Under the pieces are notes generated by a model. That model was given only the letters and a program-made list of their open reading frames with translations. It was not told the DNA's origin and made no database searches. Of a stretch of 9,614 nucleotides of DNA, positions 1 to 8,657 are shown in pieces. Each line of letters starts with the position of its first letter. Within the stretch, counting starts at the first letter, position 1. Position numbers and translations under genes: made by a program. This stretch comes from an uncultured Collinsella sp. (GTDB lineage: Bacteria > Actinomycetota > Coriobacteriia > Coriobacteriales > Coriobacteriaceae), in contig CAAEOE010000018.1 of the NCBI GenBank assembly GCA_900757505.1, positions 1 to 9,614 on the forward strand, in the 5' to 3' direction.

Positions 1-36
1 AAGTGTCCGCCTCCCGCCCCGGCCGGACAGGTCACA
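1..36 (-). terminator. Possible intrinsic terminator downstream of carB, cut by window edge
   Basis: Just past the carB stop, the minus strand can fold TGTCCG (29-24) onto CGGACA (9-4), a 6-bp GC-rich stem. A GCC/GGC pairing (8 bp with a one-G bulge) is an alternative fold. The 3' side begins CTT and then leaves the window, so the diagnostic U-tract cannot be seen. It is placed where a terminator for carAB would be expected, but it may only be a stem. Confidence 0.4.
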
Positions 37-3351
<3,315 letters not shown>

Positions 3352-3352
3352 G

Positions 3353-4792
3353 TTAGTTCTCCTCGGTCTCGGTCGCGGCGGTCTCGGCGAAATTCCAGCC
3401 AGCCAGGCGGTCCTTCGCGGTGTCGATGTCCAGGTAGTTCTCCTCGCCGTCCATGAGTCGCGTAAAGGCGGTAAAGAGATAGTGGGCATCGGTGGGGCCA
3501 GGCGAGGCCTCGGGGTGGTACTGGACCGAGAAGCACGGGGCGTCGAGCAGCTGGATGCCCTCGGCGGTGCCGTCGTTGAGATTCACATGTGTTAGGCGAA
3601 TACGGCCGAAGCGCTCGTTCATCACGACCGGCGCGATTCCGCGGCGCACCCAGACGCGCAGATCTCCATCGGCCGCATGCTCGGTCTCGTCGCCGGAAAG
3701 CTCGGGGACAAGCTTGCCTAAGCTGGGGAACAGCAGGCCAAAGCCATGGTTTTGCGCGGTGATCTCCACGCGGCGGCTTACCAGGTTCATGACCGGCTGG
3801 TTGCCACCGCGGTGACCGAACTTAAGCTTTTCCATCTGGGCGCCGCAGGCCAGGCTGATCATCTGGTGACCAAGGCAAATGCCAAAGACCGGCACCTTGC
3901 CGATCAGCTGCTGCACCTGCTCGTAGGTCTCCACCACGGCATCGGGGTCGCCGGGGCCGTTGGACAAAAAGACGCCATCGGGATTCATGTCGAGCACCTG
4001 CTGGGCGGGCGTATCCCAAGGCACGACGGTAAGGTCGCAGCCGGCGCGGACCAGGCCCTCCAGGATGCCGCGCTTCACACCGCAGTCGTAGGCGACCACT
4101 TTGTGACGGGCAGGAGCGGCAACCGCAAGCGCAAAGTCATGCGTGGCAGGCAGGTCGGCGACCACAAACTCGTGGGGCGCGGGGCAACTTACGGTCTTGA
4201 CCAGGTTCTCGCCCACCAGCGTCGGCGCTGCGGCCAGACGCTCGGCAAGCTCGTCGACGTCGAAGATCTCGGTCGAGATAATGCCCATCTTAGAACCATT
4301 GTCGCGCAGATGGCGCACCAGAGCGCGGGTGTCGACACCCTCGATAGCGACGATGCCGTGAGCGCGCAGGTACTCCGGCACGCTGACGGCCGAGCGCCAG
4401 TTAGAAGGCGTGGCGCACATGTCGCGAACGATCATGCCGCGCATAGCCGGAGCGCTCGCAGGGCGCACGGCGTCGCCAGGGAAGGCCGACTGGACATCGG
4501 TCTCGTCGATACCGTAGTTGCCGATCTGCGGATAGGTCATGGTTACGATTTGGCCGGCATAGCTCGGATCGGTCATGACCTCAAAGTAGCCCTCGAGCGA
4601 GGTGTTGAAGCAGACTTCGCCGGTCGCGGTGCCCTCGGCGCCGCATGCACGTCCATAAAAAATGGTCCCATCCTCAAGATACAGGATACAGGGACCGCAG
4701 GTGCCCTTGCTAGTTTTGGCCAGCATACGCTGGCAAAGCTCGCTGGGCGCGAAGGTGCGGGCGGCAGCGCCCGCGGTATGGTTGTTCGCCAT
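3353..4792 (-). CDS. carA: Carbamoyl-phosphate synthase small (glutaminase) subunit
   Basis: CarA hydrolyses glutamine and feeds ammonia through a tunnel to CarB. The 479-residue product has the N-terminal CPSase small-chain domain (about 35-180; LEDGTIFYGRACGAEG and FNTSLEGYFEVMTDPSYAGQ) and a C-terminal class I glutamine amidotransferase domain (about 230-445). The triad is intact: Cys306 in FGICLGHQ, and His426 and Glu428 in YHPEASPGP. SNGPGDP (277-283) and the TAQNHGF motif (345-351) are also present. It is about 100 residues longer than E. coli CarA (382), for three reasons: ~35 extra N-terminal residues, a ~37-residue insertion after NHGF (about 355-393), and a ~30-residue acidic C-terminal tail. 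I chose ATG 4792 over the in-frame GTG at 4813 because the GTG lies in the loop of the leader hairpin, and SD AAGGAG (4802-4797) sits only 4 bases before ATG 4792. The gene precedes carB by one base. The leader hairpin suggests PyrR control. Confidence 0.97.
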   Translation of the reverse strand: MANNHTAGAAARTFAPSELCQRMLAKTSKGTCGPCILYLEDGTIFYGRACGAEGTATGEVCFNTSLEGYFEVMTDPSYAGQIVTMTYPQIGNYGIDETDVQSAFPGDAVRPASAPAMRGMIVRDMCATPSNWRSAVSVPEYLRAHGIVAIEGVDTRALVRHLRDNGSKMGIISTEIFDVDELAERLAAAPTLVGENLVKTVSCPAPHEFVVADLPATHDFALAVAAPARHKVVAYDCGVKRGILEGLVRAGCDLTVVPWDTPAQQVLDMNPDGVFLSNGPGDPDAVVETYEQVQQLIGKVPVFGICLGHQMISLACGAQMEKLKFGHRGGNQPVMNLVSRRVEITAQNHGFGLLFPSLGKLVPELSGDETEHAADGDLRVWVRRGIAPVVMNERFGRIRLTHVNLNDGTAEGIQLLDAPCFSVQYHPEASPGPTDAHYLFTAFTRLMDGEENYLDIDTAKDRLAGWNFAETAATETEEN

Positions 4793-4796
4793 AATT

Positions 4797-4829
4797 CTCC
4801 TTCCCGGTCTCACAGGACCGGCTTAAAGG
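4797..4829 (-). promoter_or_regulatory. PyrR-binding-type leader hairpin overlapping the carA ribosome binding site
   Basis: On the minus strand CCGGTC (4821-4816) pairs perfectly with GACCGG (4809-4804) around the six-base loop CTGTGA (4815-4810). The loop fits CNGNGA of the PyrR recognition consensus ARUCCNGNGAGGYU; the segment GTCCTGTGAG matches its central ten positions. Below an asymmetric TAAG/G internal loop, CCTT (4829-4826) pairs with AAGG (4802-4799), the 5' part of the carA SD AAGGAG (4802-4797). Such SD-sequestering PyrR sites are known in actinobacteria, where UMP-bound PyrR represses translation (shown in Mycobacterium smegmatis). The inference is that high UMP shuts off carA and, through coupling, carB. 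No pyrR gene is in this window. Confidence 0.8.
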
Positions 4830-4845
4830 TGTGTAGTTAGGCCTC

Positions 4846-4861
4846 GCGGTATTGTAACCGC
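4846..4861 (-). promoter_or_regulatory. Candidate carA promoter -10 box inside a short inverted repeat
   Basis: The minus strand has TACAAT (4856-4851), one base from the -10 consensus. It would start a transcript near 4844 with a leader of about 50 bases that includes the PyrR-type hairpin. The hexamer at 17-bp spacing is ACGCCA (4879-4874), a poor -35 box. The -10 is framed by the exact inverted repeat GCGGT (4846-4850) and ACCGC (4857-4861), so it could also be an operator or a weak RNA hairpin. It is the best promoter candidate between 4793 and 4998, but is predicted by eye only. Confidence 0.45.
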
Positions 4862-4881
4862 AAGCATGCCTCATGGCGTTA

Positions 4882-4906
4882 ATTTCATCGAAATGTTTAC
4901 GAAATG
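4882..4906 (-). promoter_or_regulatory. Operator-like direct repeat and palindrome upstream of carA
   Basis: CATTTCG occurs twice on the minus strand (4906-4900 and 4895-4889), 11 bp apart, which is about one helical turn. The second copy overlaps the 13-bp palindrome ATTTC-ATC-GAAAT (plus strand 4882-4894). The block lies about 38-62 bases upstream of the predicted start, in an AT-rich tract (about 4880-4957) unlike the GC-rich surroundings. The position suits an activator site, or a UP-like element, next to a weak -35. I cannot name the regulator. Confidence 0.35.
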
Positions 4907-4950
4907 ATAATTATGACTTTCTATGCATAATGATTTTTCTAGGACGGGGA

Positions 4951-4992
4951 TTAAAAATCATCCCGCGGGGCTTGTGGCTCACACGGGATGAT
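4951..4992 (-). terminator. Intrinsic terminator of the membrane-protein gene
   Basis: Seven bases after the TAA at 4999, minus-strand ATCATCCCG (4992-4984) pairs perfectly with CGGGATGAT (4965-4957) across an 18-base loop. The run TTTTTAA follows (4957-4951). The 9-bp stem plus U-tract is a classic rho-independent terminator. It ends the ABC/membrane-protein unit and isolates it from carAB. Confidence 0.85.
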
Positions 4993-4998
4993 GGCGTC

Positions 4999-5964
4999 TT
5001 ATTTTTTCTTGTCCTGTTCCAGCAGATCGGACGGCGTTCGGTCGGGCTTGCCGCCGCGGAAAATCTCGCGGCCATGCAGACGATGCTCCAGGTCACGTTC
5101 GGCCTTTTCCTCGTCAATCTTGGTCTGGCTCACCACCGGGTCCTCGATCAGCGACGAAACCGAGTTCACCTGTTTTTGAATGCGCTCGGCAATCGTATCG
5201 TCCATGCTCACGATATGCATCTTCCAGTCGATGTTCGTGGCAGTCGATGAGCTCTTGGTCCACACAAACGTCAAAATGGCGCTCTGATGACCCCGCGCGG
5301 GAAACATGCCAAAGAAGGAATCGTGCTGAATGTTGCTATCCTCGTCGATATAGGCGTGAACGTTATACACCACGCGGTCAATCTTGTCGTTGAGCAGGGC
5401 GTTGGTCGCAAGCGCCGCGGCCTGGATCTGCCCGTTGGACAGCAGCTCGAGCTCATTGGCAGACGACGTGTCCAACACCGTCACCTCAACCGTGCCCGTG
5501 CGCTCATCGGCCTCGTCGACAGAAAAATCAAGCGGGAACTGCGTAAAGCCGTTGCCCCATTCGAGTCCACCCTTGAGCGCGGTCGAGACGGTATCGACCG
5601 AAACGCTCTCGGACAGGTTGGCGGTGTTCAGACGACGCATCACGCCGTAGCCAATCTGCATGCCCACGATCAGCACCAAAATACCGATGACCACGGCCAT
5701 CGCGGTCTTCGTAATGGTATGGCTCACCTGCGAGCCCGAAGGATCGTCCTCGGACAGCGGGTCGATATGTTTTGCCTGGCTCGCGCGGTCCTCGCTGCGC
5801 AGCTGCGCTAGCGCCGCTTTGTCACCGCGCTTGGCCGCAGCCTCCTTCTCACGCATGCGCTCGGTTCGCTTTTTGGCAAGCGTGGGATCCAAGACACCGG
5901 ATGCATCGATTTCGGAGAATAACTCCGTCACTTCTTCCGGAGTCAAAGGGTTCTTGTCAGCCAT
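4999..5964 (-). CDS. Single-pass membrane protein of unknown function
   Basis: I do not recognise this 321-residue protein. Residues 1-80 are hydrophilic and highly charged, with a K/R/E-rich, probably helical stretch at about 30-60. One clear membrane segment spans about 86-108 (TAMAVVIGILVLIVGMQIGYG). The remaining ~210 residues form a soluble domain with alternating beta-type patterns (for example TGTVEVTVLD at 156-165 and RVVYNVHAYID at 197-207). The last ~40 residues are charged, ending in lysines. No signal peptide, cysteine, catalytic motif or repeat is visible. Basic residues before the membrane segment suggest N-inside topology with the C-terminal domain outside, although Arg110-Arg111 follow the segment and weaken this. 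SD AGGAAG precedes ATG 5964. The gene starts 19 bases after the ABC transporter stop, so the two are probably co-transcribed; it could be an accessory subunit, but that is context only. Confidence 0.88.
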   Translation of the reverse strand: MADKNPLTPEEVTELFSEIDASGVLDPTLAKKRTERMREKEAAAKRGDKAALAQLRSEDRASQAKHIDPLSEDDPSGSQVSHTITKTAMAVVIGILVLIVGMQIGYGVMRRLNTANLSESVSVDTVSTALKGGLEWGNGFTQFPLDFSVDEADERTGTVEVTVLDTSSANELELLSNGQIQAAALATNALLNDKIDRVVYNVHAYIDEDSNIQHDSFFGMFPARGHQSAILTFVWTKSSSTATNIDWKMHIVSMDDTIAERIQKQVNSVSSLIEDPVVSQTKIDEEKAERDLEHRLHGREIFRGGKPDRTPSDLLEQDKKK

Positions 5965-5983
5965 AAACTTCCTGTCATATCAA

Positions 5984-7756
5984 TCAGTCGAGCTCGTGCG
6001 CACGCGCACCTTCGAACTGCATTCGATAGTAACGGGCATAGGTGCCGCCACGGGCGAGAAGCTCCTCGTGCGTGCCACGCTCCACAACGCGACCATGCTC
6101 AACGGTCGCAATCTCATCGGCATGCTTAATGGTCGAAAGACGATGGGCGATGATAATCGTGGTGCGGCCGCGTGCCAGCTCTTCGAGTGACTCCTGCACC
6201 GCCTCCTCGCTCTCGTTATCCAGGGCACTCGTCGCCTCGTCCAAAATCAGGATCTTGGGGTTCTTGAGAAACACGCGCGCGATGGCAACGCGCTGCTTCT
6301 GTCCGCCCGAAAGACGGCTGCCGCGCTCGCCCACCACGGTGTCGTAGCCCTGCGGAAGCGATTCGATAAAGGTATCGATATTGGCGCGGCGGGCCGCCTC
6401 GGCGATCTCTTCTGCCGTAGCACCCGGCTTGCCGTAGGCGATGTTCTCGCCAATCGTACCGTCAAACAGGTAGACATCCTGCTGCACCAGGCCGATGGCG
6501 CGGCGCAGGCTCTGCTGCGTCACATCGCGCACGTCCTGACCGTCGATGCTAATGGATCCGGTAGCCACGTCATAAAAGCGCGGCAGCAGCGAACAGGTCG
6601 TGGACTTGCCGCCGCCCGAAGGGCCAACCAAAGCGATGGTCTGCCCGGGCTTGATGGACAGGTCCATATGGTCGATAACGGGTCGCTCGTCGGCATAGCC
6701 CTCGCCCAGCTCAACGTCCTCGTAGTTAAAGCACACGTCGTGATACTCCACGGCGCCGGCAGTCACCTGCAGATCAGTGGCGCCCGGCTTGTCCTGGATA
6801 TCCGGCGCCGTCGAGAGCACCTCGTCCATACGCTTAAAGCCGGCGATAGCCTTCTGATACGTTTCGGCCGAATTGACGAGCGTCTCAAGCGGCGTGCAGA
6901 ACAGCGAAATATAGAGTGCAAAGGTCGCCATATCGACCGCCTGCAGCTGTCCCTGGGCGACCAGCCAGCCGCCCAGCAGCACCACGATCACATAGAGCAC
7001 GCCCGAGAGCAGGCCATACGTCGCGGTATAGACGCCCATGGCGTGATACATGTTCTCCTTGGACGAAAGATAGCGATTGTTGGAGGCGCGGAACTTGAAG
7101 CGTTCGGTCTCCTCGTTGGCAAAGCTCTTGACCACGCGCATGCCCGCCAGCGAATCCTGCAGCTGCGCATTGATGCCGCTGATCTTTTTGCGGTTGTCGC
7201 TAAAGACCTCGCGCATACGCATGTTTTGCCAAAACATGATGACCGCAAACGCCGCCGTCACCACGGCCATGGCGAGCGCCAGCACCGGGGCGATGGTAAA
7301 GAGGATCACAAACGAGCCGATAATCTCGATGCCGCAGATGATGATCCACTCGGGCACGTGGTGCGCCGCCTCGCAGATATCGAACAGGTCGTTGACCACG
7401 CGGCTCATCATGTCGCCCGAGCTGTTGCGGTCGAAGTACGCAAAGCTAAAGCGCTCATACTGGTCGAACAGGTCCTCGCGCATTTTGGACTCCATGCGCG
7501 CACCCATCACGTGACCCCAATAGCTCACAAAGTAGCGGCAGGCGCAGCGGACGGCATACATCAGCACCAAGCCCACCGCGATCATGCCGAGCGCCTGCAT
7601 AATGGCAGCCTGACCCTGAGCAAATAGCCCACCGGTCAAATTGCGCAGGATAATGGGGAACGCCAGGTCAATGGCGGCAAGCACCAGAGCACAAACAGTA
7701 TCAGCAACAAAAAGCCCCATCTGGGGCTTGTAATAAGACAAAAACCTCTTCAGCAT
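5984..7756 (-). CDS. ABC exporter half-transporter (fused permease and ATPase)
   Basis: An MsbA/Sav1866-type half-transporter of 590 residues, expected to work as a homo- or heterodimer in the cytoplasmic membrane. Six membrane segments lie near residues 15-37, 52-76, 135-155, 157-176, 240-266 and 274-290. The nucleotide-binding domain is complete: Walker A GPSGGGKS (378-385), Q-loop VQQD (424-427), signature LSGGQ (482-486), Walker B ILILD with catalytic Glu (502-507) and H-loop AHRLS with His538. The substrate cannot be read from sequence; multidrug, lipid or peptide export are all possible. A second half-transporter is not visible in the window and the ATPase site looks canonical, which favours a homodimer. 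I chose ATG 7756 because exporters of this family usually begin just before the first elbow helix (MLKRFLSYYKPQ), with SD AAGG 4-8 bases upstream. The frame continues to ATG 7855, which has a stronger SD, so the true start is uncertain. It is followed after 19 bases by the membrane-protein gene. Confidence 0.95.
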   Translation of the reverse strand: MLKRFLSYYKPQMGLFVADTVCALVLAAIDLAFPIILRNLTGGLFAQGQAAIMQALGMIAVGLVLMYAVRCACRYFVSYWGHVMGARMESKMREDLFDQYERFSFAYFDRNSSGDMMSRVVNDLFDICEAAHHVPEWIIICGIEIIGSFVILFTIAPVLALAMAVVTAAFAVIMFWQNMRMREVFSDNRKKISGINAQLQDSLAGMRVVKSFANEETERFKFRASNNRYLSSKENMYHAMGVYTATYGLLSGVLYVIVVLLGGWLVAQGQLQAVDMATFALYISLFCTPLETLVNSAETYQKAIAGFKRMDEVLSTAPDIQDKPGATDLQVTAGAVEYHDVCFNYEDVELGEGYADERPVIDHMDLSIKPGQTIALVGPSGGGKSTTCSLLPRFYDVATGSISIDGQDVRDVTQQSLRRAIGLVQQDVYLFDGTIGENIAYGKPGATAEEIAEAARRANIDTFIESLPQGYDTVVGERGSRLSGGQKQRVAIARVFLKNPKILILDEATSALDNESEEAVQESLEELARGRTTIIIAHRLSTIKHADEIATVEHGRVVERGTHEELLARGGTYARYYRMQFEGARAHELD

Positions 7757-7855
7757 AATCACCTTACGCGGTTTTACCAAACCGCGTTTCGTCTCGACGC
7801 TGCAAGTGCTCCATTTGGACAATCTGGCCTTCAATCGTCGGTCGCGTATATCCAT
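7757..7855 (-). other. In-frame 33-codon upstream extension of the ABC gene with its own strong SD
   Basis: ATG 7855 is in frame with the transporter and preceded by AGGAGG with 7-base spacing, a better initiation signal than that of ATG 7756. The 33 extra residues are very basic (11 Arg/Lys) and have no hydrophobic stretch. The same DNA forms one arm of a long palindrome and a 9-bp hairpin. It is therefore either a genuine N-terminal extension, a translated leader feeding the main start, or a non-coding structured leader that happens to stay open. Sequence alone does not decide. Confidence 0.5.
7766..7787 (-). promoter_or_regulatory. Strong hairpin immediately before the internal ABC start
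   Basis: ACGCGGTTT (7766-7774) and AAACCGCGT (7779-7787) are perfectly complementary across a 4-base loop. On the minus strand the hairpin ends directly against the SD of ATG 7756 (AAGGTG, beginning at 7765). No U-tract follows on the minus strand, so it is not an intrinsic terminator for this gene. It may affect ribosome access or mRNA processing. Confidence 0.6.
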
Positions 7856-7907
7856 ACGCTTCCCTCCTCTTTTAGGCCACCTTGTCTCAAATGGAGCACT
7901 TTCGCTG
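7798..7907. repeat. ~100-bp imperfect palindrome flanked by 5-bp direct repeats (MITE-like or structured leader)
   Basis: The arms are 7804-7830 and 7874-7901. Fourteen bases pair perfectly (AAGTGCTCCATTTG against its complement), then after a one-base bulge five more (GACAA), then a 2-base mismatch, then six more (TGGCCT): 25 pairs in total. A central hairpin GCGTAT-ATCC-ATACGC (7844-7859) is nested at the dyad. CGCTG occurs one base outside each arm (7798-7802 and 7903-7907), as expected for a 5-bp target duplication around a 100-bp insert (7803-7902). There is no transposase gene and no second copy in the window. Alternatively this is a folded mRNA leader of the ABC gene. Confidence 0.6.
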
Positions 7908-7909
7908 AC

Positions 7910-7937
7910 TTACACAAACCTGCGGGATCATCCCCGC
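7910..7937 (-). terminator. Weak candidate terminator after the Nudix gene
   Basis: Three bases past the Nudix stop, GCGGG (7937-7933) pairs with CCCGC (7926-7922) around a 6-base loop. It is followed by AGGTTTGTGT rather than a continuous U-run. Termination would be partial at best, so read-through into the ABC gene is plausible. I see no convincing promoter between here and 7855. Confidence 0.35.
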
Positions 7938-7940
7938 TCG

Positions 7941-8636
7941 TTAAAGCTCGGCCCCGCCTAGTCGGTGCGCGATGCTGTCGCAGGCAAGCGCGCCTACGAC
8001 GGTCTTGGCGTCTTCGATCTTGCCGTCGAGCACGGCGTCGATCAGCTCGTGCAGCGGCACCAGGTCCACGTTGACAAACTCGTCATCATCGGGGTTGGGC
8101 GCATCAAACTCGAGCTTGGTAGCCAAGTAGATGTGGATGATCTCATCGCAAAAACCGCAGGACGTGACAATCGACGTCAAAAAGCGAATACGACCAGCCC
8201 TAAAGCCGGTCTCCTCATGCAGTTCGCGCTTGGCGCAATCGAGCGGGTCCTCGCCTGGATCGAGCTTGCCGGCGGGAATCTCGACCGTCACGCGGTCGAT
8301 GGCGGTGCGGTACTGACGCACCAGTACGATCTTGCCGCTCTCGGTCAGTGCCACAACGGCCGCCGCACCCGGATGGCGAACGATATCGCGGGCGCTGCGG
8401 TGACCGTTGGGCAGCTCAACCTCAAGACGGTGGACGTCGAGAATCTTGCCCTTCCAGGCGCACTCCTCCGAAAGAATCTTCTCGTGCAGCTCGGCATCGT
8501 GCGGGTCGTCGTCGCCCAGCACCAGTGCCGGCTCGTCAGCGACCTCGCCACCAGGCTCGCCCTCGGCGTGCCCATACATGCGGCTGTCCTCTTCGACGAT
8601 CTGCGCGTCCACGAGCTCTTCGTTCTTCTCGTCCAT
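7941..8636 (-). CDS. Nudix hydrolase, ADP-ribose pyrophosphatase-like
   Basis: Probable cytoplasmic hydrolase of a nucleoside diphosphate linked to another moiety, such as ADP-ribose to AMP and ribose 5-phosphate. The 231-residue product has an exact Nudix box at 123-145 (G123, E129, R137-E138, E141-E142, G144), which provides the metal-binding glutamates. The preceding strand pattern (VVALTESGKIVLVRQYR, 94-110, and VEIPAGK, 118-124) fits the ADPRase subfamily. The proline usually found 16 residues after the box glycine in ADP-ribose enzymes is Cys160 here (TSCGFCDE), so the substrate is not certain. The first ~55 residues are an acidic extension, probably disordered. I chose ATG 8636 because SD AGAGGA lies 9 bases upstream; the in-frame ATG at 8645 abuts that SD with no spacing. 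The gene lies 21 bases after the purD stop, indicating one transcript with purine synthesis. Confidence 0.9.
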   Translation of the reverse strand: MDEKNEELVDAQIVEEDSRMYGHAEGEPGGEVADEPALVLGDDDPHDAELHEKILSEECAWKGKILDVHRLEVELPNGHRSARDIVRHPGAAAVVALTESGKIVLVRQYRTAIDRVTVEIPAGKLDPGEDPLDCAKRELHEETGFRAGRIRFLTSIVTSCGFCDEIIHIYLATKLEFDAPNPDDDEFVNVDLVPLHELIDAVLDGKIEDAKTVVGALACDSIAHRLGGAEL

Positions 8637-8657
8637 CCGTCTCATTCCTCTCGGATT

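Noticed and set aside
3352..3489. 46-codon N-terminal extension of CarB
   Set aside because: It lies wholly inside the carA coding region and is Arg/Pro-rich; ATG 3351 has a good SD and matches the family start.
4793..4813. GTG start at 4813 for carA
   Set aside because: The GTG falls in the hairpin loop, the SD AAGGAG would then be inside the gene, and ATG 4792 is correctly placed after it.
3746..4840. A 364-codon plus-strand open frame opposite carA
   Set aside because: Same shadow effect; the translation is low-complexity His/Gly/Arg-rich and carA has intact catalytic motifs.
4922..4957. Additional promoter in the AT-rich stretch upstream of carA
   Set aside because: TATCAT-like and CATAAT-like hexamers occur, but none has a recognisable -35 at suitable spacing; AT-richness alone explains them.
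4873..5250. A 125-codon plus-strand open frame beginning in the carA upstream region, with a hydrophobic start
   Set aside because: It runs through the terminator stem and the 3' end of the membrane-protein gene. There is no SD, and the hydrophobic part comes from the AT-rich regulatory DNA.
6668..7627. A 319-codon plus-strand open frame opposite the ABC gene
   Set aside because: Shadow of the transporter frame; no domain, and it covers both the membrane and ATPase codons of the real gene.
4957..7937. Shared ATCATCCC motif in the 4951-4992 terminator and the 7922-7937 hairpin as a dispersed repeat
   Set aside because: Only about eight bases are shared, both are in GC-rich terminator-like stems, and there is no further similarity around them.
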